This document shows, piece after piece, positions 1 to 5,154 of a DNA stretch of 5,453 bases; within the stretch, counting starts at the first letter, position 1; each line of letters starts with the position of its first letter. Made by a program: the position numbers and the translations under genes. A model generated the notes under the pieces. It searched no databases. It saw only the letters and a list, made by a program, of their open reading frames with translations, and had not been told where the DNA came from. The DNA lies in NCBI GenBank assembly GCA_937954195.1, contig CALFYR010000217.1:1-5453 (forward strand), in the 5' to 3' direction. The DNA comes from an uncultured Dehalococcoidia bacterium (GTDB taxonomy: Bacteria > Chloroflexota > Dehalococcoidia > Tepidiformales > Tepidiformaceae).

Positions 1-77
1 GCCAGGTGCTGTCCGAGCCGGATGCGCGGCTGTTCGCGCTGGAGCCAGAGGATATTCACATGGTGTGCGCGGTGTGA
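1..77 (+). CDS. C-terminal end of an unidentified protein (partial)
   Basis: The frame starting at base 3 is open from the window edge to a TGA at 75-77 and gives 24 residues ending in LEPEDIHMVCAV. Codon choice looks coding: third positions are mostly G or C. The stop lies 18 nt before the stop of the opposing minus-strand gene, a normal convergent spacing. The tail is mixed acidic and hydrophobic. It carries no motif that I can tie to a family, so no function is proposed. No hairpin terminator is visible in the short gap at 78-95. Confidence 0.6.
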   Translation, partial: QVLSEPDARLFALEPEDIHMVCAV

Positions 78-95
78 GGGGCCAGGTCAGCGGCG

Positions 96-557
96 TCAGC
101 CCTCGCCGGTGCCCTGCGCGAGCGGGGGGAGGCGAAAGACTCCCTGGAGGCGCGGGTAGAGGCTGCCAAAGGCACCCGCGCCGACGAGCACCCCCGCGAG
201 CGCCGCGATGGCGTAGAGCTTGCCTTCGCCAATGTTCACGAGGACGGGACCGGGGCACATCCCGGTGATCGACCAGCCGACGCCGAACAGGATGCCCCCG
301 TACAGGTTGCCGCGGTGGCCGGGCTTCTTTTCGATGACGATGGGCGCGCCGGATGCGGTCTTTCCGTAGCGCTTGATGAGCCAGAGGCCGGGCGCGGTCA
401 CCACAACCGCCGTACCGATGATGCCGTAGAGCTGGAACTCCTCCAGCAGGAACATGCCCTGGATGAAGTTGTAGTCGGCGGCGCCAGAGCGGCTGAGGAC
501 GTAGCCGAAGACCGCGCCGATGGCCAGGTAGAACACGATTCCACGGCTGCCGTTCAC
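96..557 (-). CDS. YeeE/YedE-type transporter, C-terminal half (DUF6691 family)
   Basis: A 153-residue integral membrane protein, second half of a split YeeE/YedE sulfur-compound transporter. Hydrophobic segments lie at about residues 6-21, 43-61, 85-103 and 115-135. The signature GMCPGPVLVNIG (Cys101) matches the GxCPGPxLVxxG motif of this family. The start chosen is the GTG at 557-555, inside GTGA, so it overlaps the stop of the upstream half-gene by 4 nt. The frame stays open further upstream (to 731), but that extension is Arg/His/Pro-rich shadow of the neighbouring gene. There is no separate ribosome binding site, so translational coupling and 1:1 production with the partner are likely. 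Related two-gene pairs are linked to uptake of sulfur compounds such as thiosulfate; the exact substrate here is not visible from sequence. Confidence 0.88.
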   Translation of the reverse strand: MNGSRGIVFYLAIGAVFGYVLSRSGAADYNFIQGMFLLEEFQLYGIIGTAVVVTAPGLWLIKRYGKTASGAPIVIEKKPGHRGNLYGGILFGVGWSITGMCPGPVLVNIGEGKLYAIAALAGVLVGAGAFGSLYPRLQGVFRLPPLAQGTGEG

Positions 558-1057
558 AGGATCACCCGGTAGATGAGGTTGGTGGTGACAAGGCCGGCGG
601 CCATGAAGGCGACAGTCGAGACCATGCTCGGGACTTCGAGGTTCGAGAGGCCGAAGATGCCGTGGCCGCTGGTGCAGCCGCCCGCCAGCCGTGTACCGAA
701 CCCGATAAGCACGCCGCCAAGGAACATCCACACCACCTTGCCGGGCGCGCCCCAGCCGATCTCGGCGTCGAACATGCCGAGGTCCCAGAACGGTTCCCAG
801 CCGCCAGTGGTGAGTGCCGAGATGAAGCCCCCAACGAGCATCCCGGCGAGGAGTGGGATTCGCCAGCCGTTCGATTCACGGACGGCGGGGCGTTGGAAGT
901 AGGGGACGTTCACGACAACGGCGCAGAGGTTTTCGAAGCCGGTGGAAACGCCAAGGCGGCGATTGCCGACGTAGAGCAGTGTGAGCGTAATCAGGCCGAT
1001 CACAGCCCCGCCGACGGCCCAGTGGAACGGCTCGGCGTTATTGAGGATGAGGTTCAA
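554..1057 (-). CDS. YeeE/YedE-type transporter, N-terminal half
   Basis: A 167-residue inner-membrane protein with four hydrophobic stretches, at about residues 12-30, 66-84, 108-124 and 143-163. The motif AGGCTSGHGIFGLSNL (Cys128) is the hallmark of YeeE/YedE proteins. A further cysteine, Cys45, sits in GFENLCAVV. In structurally studied YeeE, three conserved cysteines line the thiosulfate path. Cys45 and Cys128 here plus Cys101 of the partner could supply the same set, an alignment made by eye. The start is a TTG at 1057-1055, supported by a strong GGGGGAGG ribosome binding site 7 nt upstream. The gene follows the LysR gene on the same strand after 57 nt and is fused by a 4-nt overlap to the second half, so the three genes probably form one operon. 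Confidence 0.88.
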   Translation of the reverse strand: MNLILNNAEPFHWAVGGAVIGLITLTLLYVGNRRLGVSTGFENLCAVVVNVPYFQRPAVRESNGWRIPLLAGMLVGGFISALTTGGWEPFWDLGMFDAEIGWGAPGKVVWMFLGGVLIGFGTRLAGGCTSGHGIFGLSNLEVPSMVSTVAFMAAGLVTTNLIYRVIL

Positions 1058-1064
1058 GCTCGTG

Positions 1065-1072
1065 CCTCCCCC
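1065..1072 (-). promoter_or_regulatory. Strong ribosome binding site deciding a TTG start
   Basis: On the minus strand GGGGGAGG lies 7 nt before the TTG at 1057. It is complementary to the 16S anti-Shine-Dalgarno and is the reason for accepting TTG as the start of the YeeE half-gene. No ATG or GTG in that frame lies before the first membrane segment. Confidence 0.75.
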
Positions 1073-1114
1073 GCTCCGATTTCGTATGTGGGAAGCATGC
1101 GCGATCGGCGGGTT

Positions 1115-1993
1115 CTACGCTTGCGCGGCAGCTTCGAGCAGGGCCAGCAGTTCTACTCCGATGGCCGGGAGGTGACGGCCCTTTCGACGCAGCCAGCCGA
1201 CCTCGCGGCTCAACGACGGGCTGGTCGGGACGGCGACGACGTCGGTCCTGCCGGTCAGGGTCAGGCGTGGGGCGAAGGCGATACCGCCGCCCGATGCGAC
1301 CATGGCGAGGAGCGCAGCCTGTGACCGGAGTTCTACATGGCCGGCGAGTTCGAGGCCGGCCGTGGTCGCCGCTTCCTCGACGAGGGCGCGGAGGCCATGA
1401 CCGCGCATCGAAAGCAGGAGCGACGGTTCGGCCAGGGCATCCGCGAGAGGCACGGCGTTCCGCGACGCCCATTCGTGAGCGGGCGGCACGGCGAGGAGGA
1501 CAGGCTCTTCGAGCAGCGTGTGAACATCGAGCCGTGAATCGGAAAGGGGGAGCGCCACGATCGCCAGGTCCACCTCATCGGCGAGCACGCGCTGGATGGA
1601 ATCGTCGGTCCCGAGCATCTCGACGCTGACGCGGCATTCAGGGAATCGCTGCCGAAGGGCGGTGAGCGCGCCGGGCAGGAGGTGGTCGGTGATGGTTTCG
1701 GTCGCACACATGCGGAGAGAGCCGCCGCGCGCGGATTCCGGTCCCGAAATGGCGGCGAGCGTGGCGGCAAGGTCATCGAAGATCCGATCGGCACAGTCGG
1801 CGAGCGCATGCGCGGCATCGGTGGGGACCACGCGCCGGCCAACGCGGTGGAAGAGCGGGATGCCGATCTCCTGTTCGAGGAGCCGAATCTGCTTGCTCAC
1901 GGATGGCTGGGCGACGAACTCGGCCTCGGCGGCCGCGGTCACGGAGCCGCTGCGCACCACGGCGCGAAGGTAGCGAAGCTGGTGGAGTTCCAT
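1115..1993 (-). CDS. LysR-family transcriptional regulator
   Basis: A 292-residue LysR-type regulator, the usual length. Residues 1-60 form the winged helix-turn-helix: MELHQLRYLRAVVRSGSVTA, then AQPSVSKQIRLLEQEIGIPLF and the wing GRRVVPT. From about residue 88 to 290 comes the periplasmic-binding-protein-like effector domain, with typical elements such as ADEVDLAIVALPLSD and VASGGGIAFAP. The start is the ATG at 1993-1991. The frame runs open another 102 codons upstream (to 2299), but those residues are low-complexity Pro/Arg/Ser shadow of the MOSC gene. The gene is divergent from the MOSC gene and upstream of the split transporter on the same strand, so both are candidate targets. The effector cannot be read from the sequence; a sulfur metabolite is inferred from context only. 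Confidence 0.93.
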   Translation of the reverse strand: MELHQLRYLRAVVRSGSVTAAAEAEFVAQPSVSKQIRLLEQEIGIPLFHRVGRRVVPTDAAHALADCADRIFDDLAATLAAISGPESARGGSLRMCATETITDHLLPGALTALRQRFPECRVSVEMLGTDDSIQRVLADEVDLAIVALPLSDSRLDVHTLLEEPVLLAVPPAHEWASRNAVPLADALAEPSLLLSMRGHGLRALVEEAATTAGLELAGHVELRSQAALLAMVASGGGIAFAPRLTLTGRTDVVAVPTSPSLSREVGWLRRKGRHLPAIGVELLALLEAAAQA

Positions 1994-2014
1994 ATATGCC
2001 TTGCGGCTATCTTC

Positions 2015-2037
2015 TTGTTCGAAATGATTTCCCGCAA
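2015..2037. promoter_or_regulatory. Interrupted palindrome in the LysR/MOSC divergent region (candidate operator)
   Basis: The centre GAAATGATTTC (2021-2031) is a perfect 5-bp inverted repeat around one base. Three bases further out on each side, TTG (2015-2017) pairs with CAA (2035-2037), giving 8 of 11 matched positions over 23 nt. It is an AT-rich island in the 86-nt gap between divergent genes, where a LysR protein would be expected to bind. Read on the minus strand, the right arm begins with TTGCGG, a possible weak -35 for the LysR gene. The classical T-N11-A LysR box is not met at this centre, so another factor could bind, or the symmetry could be chance. Confidence 0.4.
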
Positions 2038-2066
2038 TGCATCCGGCGGCAGGTGGCGCCGGGCGA

Positions 2067-2072
2067 TACACT
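2067..2072 (+). promoter_or_regulatory. Possible -10 element of a leaderless MOSC transcript
   Basis: TACACT ends 7 nt before the ATG at 2080, so transcription would start at or next to the start codon. The MOSC gene has no Shine-Dalgarno sequence ahead of this ATG, which supports the reading. No convincing -35 is seen 17-18 nt upstream (the region is GC-rich, CGGCGG-like), so the call is tentative. Confidence 0.35.
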
Positions 2073-2079
2073 CGCAGAC

Positions 2080-2619
2080 ATGAACGAAGGATTCGTGGTT
2101 TCGGTGAGTTCGAAGGAGACACCCGGGGTGGGCAAGGTGCCGCGGACTGAGATCGTCCTGGTCGCCGGGCATGGCGTGGAAGGCGACTATCACTTCGGCA
2201 CGAAGGTGCGGCACCGATCGCGCGTAGCGAAGAACCCGGACCAGCCGAACCTTCGGCAGGTGCACCTGATTCACGAGGAGTTGTTCGAGGAGCTGGCATC
2301 TGAGGGCATCACGGTGGAGGCGGCGGCAATGGGTGAGAACGTGACGACCCGCGGGATCGCCCTGCTTGAACTGGCGACGGGCACGCGACTCCACCTTGGG
2401 GAGAGCGCGGTGGTTGAACTGACGGGACTGCGGAACCCGTGCAACCAGCTGGACGCGATCGATGAGCGGCTCCTGCCTGCGGTCGGGCAGAAGCAGGCCG
2501 ATGGCTCGATCTTGCGGAAGGGCGGGGTGATGGGCGTGGTGGTGACCGGGGGAGTGGTGCGGCCGGGGGATGTGATTCGGGTCATGGAGGGCGGTGGCGG
2601 GCGGCTGGAGCCGGTTTAG
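2080..2619 (+). CDS. MOSC domain-containing protein (YiiM-like)
   Basis: A 179-residue single-domain MOSC protein. Family marks in order: HGVEGDYH (about 31-38), NLRQVHLI (57-64), MGENVTTRGIALLEL (84-98), GTRLHLGESAVVELTG (101-116), and the key LRNPCNQLD with Cys121, the only cysteine of the protein. MOSC domains carry sulfur on this conserved cysteine. They occur in molybdenum cofactor sulfurases and in stand-alone YiiM/YuaD-type proteins, which are thought to act in sulfur transfer or Moco-dependent detoxification. The start is the ATG at 2080; it has no Shine-Dalgarno, and a TACACT hexamer 7 nt upstream suggests leaderless expression. An in-frame GTG at 2053 would add nine residues and is less likely. 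No molybdoenzyme gene lies nearby. The gene is divergent from the LysR/YeeE operon, consistent with shared sulfur-related control (inference). Confidence 0.92.
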   Translation: MNEGFVVSVSSKETPGVGKVPRTEIVLVAGHGVEGDYHFGTKVRHRSRVAKNPDQPNLRQVHLIHEELFEELASEGITVEAAAMGENVTTRGIALLELATGTRLHLGESAVVELTGLRNPCNQLDAIDERLLPAVGQKQADGSILRKGGVMGVVVTGGVVRPGDVIRVMEGGGGRLEPV

Positions 2620-2622
2620 ATA

Positions 2623-2654
2623 GTAAGTTGACGCTTACGTTAGTGAAGCCTTAC
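2623..2654. promoter_or_regulatory. Tandem dyads over the ArsR promoter (candidate autorepression operator)
   Basis: GTAAG (2623-2627) and CTTAC (2634-2638) are perfect inverted arms flanking TTGACG, the -35 hexamer. A second, imperfect dyad, GTGAAGCCTTAC (2643-2654, 4 of 6 pairs), runs into the -10. CTTAC therefore recurs 16 nt apart. ArsR proteins generally bind such dyads over their own promoter and block polymerase. That this site serves the adjacent ArsR gene is inferred from position. Confidence 0.5.
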
Positions 2655-2657
2655 AGT
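2628..2657 (+). promoter_or_regulatory. Sigma-70-type promoter of the ArsR/SRPBCC-DinB operon
   Basis: The -35 is TTGACG (2628-2633) and the -10 is TACAGT (2652-2657), with an 18-nt spacer. The -10 ends 6 nt before the ATG at 2664, so the predicted transcript begins on or within a base or two of the start codon, giving a leaderless mRNA. No Shine-Dalgarno is present ahead of 2664, in agreement. This is the best promoter in the window. Confidence 0.65.
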
Positions 2658-2663
2658 AGAGCC

Positions 2664-3017
2664 ATGGATGCAGCGCTCCAGGCCATCGCCGAGCCGCGCC
2701 GAAGGGAAATCCTCAAGCTCGTATGGAGCGCGGAGCTTCCCGCGGGCCGGATTGCCGAACACTTCGCCGACGAAGTGACGCGGCCAGCCGTCTCTCAGCA
2801 CCTGCGCGTGCTGAAAGATGCGGGGCTCATCGAAGAGCGCCGTGAAGGGACACGCCGGTTCTATCGTGCCCGCCCGGAGGGGTTGGCGGAGATGCGCGAG
2901 TACTTCGAATCGCTGTGGGATAGCGGGCTCGAACGGCTGAAGGCTGCTGCAGAACGCGAGACACGCAAGGAGAAACTGCGCGATGCAAGCAATCGCCTCG
3001 ACAACGATCGAACGTGA
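2664..3017 (+). CDS. ArsR-family winged-helix repressor
   Basis: A 117-residue winged helix-turn-helix regulator of the ArsR group usually paired with SRPBCC/AHSA1 proteins. Residues 1-20 (MDAALQAIAEPRRREILKLV) form the first helices. The recognition helix is RPAVSQHLRVLKDAGLI (40-56), followed by the wing EERREGTRRFYR. The C-terminal FESLWDSGLERLKAAAE segment is typical of this subgroup. There are no cysteines, so the classical arsenic/metal-sensing ELCVCD site is absent and a non-metal or unknown signal is expected. The ATG at 2664 is preferred over the in-frame TTG at 2628, because that TTG is the promoter's -35. The gene overlaps the next by 35 nt and probably represses its own operon. 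Confidence 0.93.
   Translation: MDAALQAIAEPRRREILKLVWSAELPAGRIAEHFADEVTRPAVSQHLRVLKDAGLIEERREGTRRFYRARPEGLAEMREYFESLWDSGLERLKAAAERETRKEKLRDASNRLDNDRT
2967..2972 (+). promoter_or_regulatory. Ribosome binding site inside the ArsR gene
   Basis: AAGGAG lies within the ArsR coding sequence, 10 nt before the ATG at 2983. It fixes the start of the SRPBCC-DinB gene there despite the 35-nt overlap, since the next in-frame ATG would cut into the conserved fold. Confidence 0.65.
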
Positions 3018-3903
3018 ACTGCGGATCGCGGCCCCGCCCGCGACGGTCTACAGCTACTTCACCGACCCGGCGAAGATGACCCACTGGATGGCGATGGAGG
3101 CGGAGGCCGATCCACGACCCGGCGGCGCGCTGCGCTGGAACATGAACGGCTTCGACATCGCGCGGGGTGAGTACCTGGAACTCGTGCCGTTCAGCCGAAT
3201 CGTGTTTACGTGGGGGTGGGAATCGCTGGCAGACGTACCGCGGCCCGGCACCACGCGTATCGAGGTCACGTTACGTCCGGACGGCGACGGAACGATCCTG
3301 ACGTTGGTCCATAGCGGTCTTGATGAGGCAACCGGTGCAGCCCACGGGGAAGGCTGGGCCCACTTCCTGCCGCGCCTGGCGCAGGCCGCTGGAAGCGGTT
3401 CACCGGCTACGCCGTGCCCCGAAACCATGTCCGAGCCGGTTCAGCTGGCGGCCAGGCTCAATTCCCTCCTTTGCGAGCTGCGAGAGGTCCTCGAAGGCGC
3501 GGGCGATGCGGATCTCGAGCGCCGTACCTCTGCCAGCGGCTGGCAGGCGGCCGTCACGACCGGCCACATCCTCTCCCACCTCACGCTTGTTGGATTCGCG
3601 GTTGATACGGCGGCCGGCAGGCGCTCGCCCATCGCGGATTTCACGCTCGAACAGCTGAACGCGAACAACGCCACGCTGAACACAGCGACGCCCGAGCCCG
3701 TCGCCGGGCTGCTGGCGAAGCTGCGGACGGAAGGACCGGCCGCGGTCGAAGCGCTGCGGAGCATCCAGCCCGCGGACCTGGAGAAGAGCCAGCCGATGGC
3801 CTTCGCGGGTGGCAATCGCCTCACCGCGCGAGACCTGATCAATGGCCCGCTGCTCGCCGACATACGCGGCCACATCGATGACGTGAGGGGAGCGCTTCGC
3901 TAG
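2983..3903 (+). CDS. SRPBCC (AHSA1-like) / DinB-like domain fusion protein
   Basis: A 306-residue two-domain protein. Residues 1-140 are an SRPBCC/AHSA1-type helix-grip fold: IERELRIAAPPATVYSYFTD, MTHWM, GGALRWNMNG, ELVPFSRIVFTWGW, TLVHSGL and the final helix GEGWAHFLPRLAQA. This fold makes a hydrophobic ligand pocket. Residues 149-306 resemble a DinB/YfiT-like four-helix bundle: SGWQAAVTTGHILSHLTLVGF (185-205, His195 and His199) and a last helix ADIRGHIDDVRGAL with Asp293 and His297. Metal-binding DinB proteins usually have H-x3-H at that place; here it reads D-x3-H. Members of the DinB superfamily include thiol-dependent S-transferases. A stand-alone SRPBCC protein would end near residue 145. 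The Met149 codon has no ribosome binding site, so the second domain is read as a true fusion. No catalytic activity can be assigned. The gene is co-transcribed with the ArsR gene. Confidence 0.87.
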   Translation: MQAIASTTIERELRIAAPPATVYSYFTDPAKMTHWMAMEAEADPRPGGALRWNMNGFDIARGEYLELVPFSRIVFTWGWESLADVPRPGTTRIEVTLRPDGDGTILTLVHSGLDEATGAAHGEGWAHFLPRLAQAAGSGSPATPCPETMSEPVQLAARLNSLLCELREVLEGAGDADLERRTSASGWQAAVTTGHILSHLTLVGFAVDTAAGRRSPIADFTLEQLNANNATLNTATPEPVAGLLAKLRTEGPAAVEALRSIQPADLEKSQPMAFAGGNRLTARDLINGPLLADIRGHIDDVRGALR

Positions 3904-3912
3904 CTCCCGCTG

Positions 3913-3918
3913 TAGAGT
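3913..3918 (+). promoter_or_regulatory. Possible -10 element of a leaderless hydrolase transcript
   Basis: TAGAGT ends 8 nt before the GTG at 3927, the same TANANT form and spacing as the hexamers ahead of the MOSC and ArsR genes. No -35 is seen and the gap after the fusion gene is only 23 nt, so read-through from the ArsR promoter is an equally good explanation for expression. Confidence 0.25.
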
Positions 3919-3926
3919 TCCGGGCC

Positions 3927-4640
3927 GTGGAATCATTCGTCCCCGGCCCGGGCCCAGCACTCTGGACATGCGCCGAAGGAACCGGCCACCCGGTCCTCTT
4001 CATCCCCGGTGGGCCTGGATGCTGCGACTACCTGGAGCCGGTGTCGTCGGCAGTCGCGGGGATCCGGGCGATACGGTTCGATCCGCGGGGATGTGGCCGT
4101 TCGGAGCAGGTGGCGAACTACCGGCTGACGGACGCGCTTGGCGACATTGAGCGGCTGCGCGAGCACCACGGAGTCGAACGCTGGGTGGTGGCCGGACATT
4201 CCGCGGGTGCCGACCATGCCCTGGCCTACGCGTTCCAGCACCGGGACCATGTGGCCGGGGTTGTGTGCCTTTCCGGAGGCCGCTTCAACAACGACCGGCT
4301 GTGGCACGCCGCCTACAGCGCCGCTCGGGACGCCGGGCTCGAACCGGAGATCGACTTCGCCTATCCGCCGAACATGGAGGTGAATGCACAGCTGAACGCC
4401 GAATGGAAGGCGTTCATCCAGCGGCCGACGATGTTCCGCGAGCTGGCCGAGTTCGATATCCCGGCGTTGTTCATCTACGGCAGCGAGGACATTCGCCCCG
4501 CCTGGCCGATGGAGCAGGTTGCCCGCCTGATGCCGAACGCGCGGTGGGAGCTGCTGCAGGGCGCGAACCACAACCTGTGGATGACCCACCGCGACGAGGT
4601 CGGGAAGCTCATCGGAGAGTTCGTCACCTCGGTCAGCTGA
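3927..4640 (+). CDS. Alpha/beta hydrolase (proline iminopeptidase-like fold)
   Basis: A 237-residue cytoplasmic alpha/beta hydrolase without a signal peptide. HPVLFIPGGPG (21-31) is the oxyanion-hole strand and loop, and IRFDPRGCGRSE (49-60) the next conserved turn. The nucleophile elbow GHSAG places Ser92; Asp188 lies in YGSEDIRP and His215 in GANHNLW, so the triad is complete. The GGPG and DPRGCGRS motifs recall proline iminopeptidases and related esterases, but the cap (about 118-175) is short and substrate cannot be predicted. The start is the GTG at 3927, the only start codon that leaves the first strand intact. It has no Shine-Dalgarno and may be leaderless or coupled to the fusion gene 23 nt upstream. 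The stop overlaps the opposing gene by 8 nt. Confidence 0.92.
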   Translation: MESFVPGPGPALWTCAEGTGHPVLFIPGGPGCCDYLEPVSSAVAGIRAIRFDPRGCGRSEQVANYRLTDALGDIERLREHHGVERWVVAGHSAGADHALAYAFQHRDHVAGVVCLSGGRFNNDRLWHAAYSAARDAGLEPEIDFAYPPNMEVNAQLNAEWKAFIQRPTMFRELAEFDIPALFIYGSEDIRPAWPMEQVARLMPNARWELLQGANHNLWMTHRDEVGKLIGEFVTSVS

Positions 4641-5154
4641 GCGGACCTATCGCGAACCGGGCGGCGCCACCAGGGTCAGCCGCCCACTTCGTGTAGGAGG
4701 GCCACGCCTGTGAGGTTCCCCAGTTCGCCCATGCGGTGTGCAACGCGCGCTCGACCCGGAGTTCGAACAGCACTTCGAACTCGTTGTGCCCGAGGCGGCC
4801 TCCGGAAGCGGCCGTGACTGCCGAGCGTACCTCGACGTCGGGAACTTCGAGTGCCGGACCGGTCAGGTAGAACTCCTCGCTGCCATCGACGGATGGCGAG
4901 GAATGGAGCGCGTACCGCCGATCGCGGAGCAGGTCGCGATACTTGTAGGACAGGTTCACCACGAAAACAAAGAGGCCCGAACCGGCGAGCACCGGCATGA
5001 CCGGGTGGACCCGCGGACCACCATCCCGGCGGACGGTGGCCAGGAATGCGACTCCATCGCCGGTGGGGCGAAGGAGACGTTGGCCGGCGGCCGAGAGCTC
5101 CGGTGATGCGGCGGTGAATTCGGCCCAGGTGGCGCTCAAGGTTGTGTCTGCCAC
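4633..5154 (-). CDS. Pyridoxamine 5'-phosphate oxidase-like FMN-binding split-barrel protein (second of a tandem pair)
   Basis: A 173-residue protein of the pyridoxamine-5'-phosphate-oxidase-like split-barrel family. TWAEFTAASPELSAAGQRLL (9-28) is the N-terminal helix. GVAFLATVRRDGGPRVHPV (34-52) forms the first barrel strands, with the RVHPV stretch usual at the flavin phosphate. Then come YKYRDLLRDRRYALHS (70-85), EEFYLTGPA (93-101), the strand FEVLFELRVERALHT, and a closing WPSYTKWAA. Members bind FMN or related cofactors; many are of unknown reaction, so no substrate is named. The start is the GTG at 5154, inside the end of the upstream paralogue (19-nt overlap) without a clear Shine-Dalgarno, suggesting coupling. 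The C-terminus adds about 15 residues after the WPSYTKW motif compared with the paralogue's short end. Confidence 0.88.
   Translation of the reverse strand: MADTTLSATWAEFTAASPELSAAGQRLLRPTGDGVAFLATVRRDGGPRVHPVMPVLAGSGLFVFVVNLSYKYRDLLRDRRYALHSSPSVDGSEEFYLTGPALEVPDVEVRSAVTAASGGRLGHNEFEVLFELRVERALHTAWANWGTSQAWPSYTKWAADPGGAARFAIGPLS

Noticed and set aside
78..95. A bidirectional terminator between the first two convergent genes.
   Set aside because: The 18-nt gap shows no inverted repeat of useful length and no T-run.
558..731. Extension of the second YeeE half upstream to an ATG at 731.
   Set aside because: The residues are Arg/His/Pro-rich and antisense-like in quality; the GTG within GTGA gives a family-length membrane protein.
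1073..1114. A separate promoter for the YeeE genes in the short gap after the LysR gene.
   Set aside because: Only a weak CATACG-like hexamer is present with no matching -35; co-transcription with the LysR gene is simpler.
662..1324. Long plus-strand open frame of 220 codons.
   Set aside because: It lies opposite well-supported YeeE and LysR genes, has low-complexity Ala/Gly/Arg composition, and is explained by high GC content.
1994..2299. A 102-codon upstream extension of the LysR frame on the minus strand.
   Set aside because: It is Pro/Arg/Ser-rich, lies antisense to the MOSC gene, and the canonical LysR N-terminus begins at the ATG at 1993.
2628..2663. TTG start for the ArsR gene adding 12 residues.
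   Set aside because: The TTG is the -35 hexamer of the likely promoter and the added residues are not family-like; the ATG at 2664 fits better.
3400..3969. Minus-strand open frame of 189 codons opposite the DinB-like domain.
   Set aside because: Arg/Gly-rich shadow without motifs, and it also runs through the intergenic gap before the hydrolase.
4738..5106. Plus-strand open frame of 122 codons.
   Set aside because: Antisense shadow of the flavin-barrel gene; no ribosome binding site or recognisable motif.
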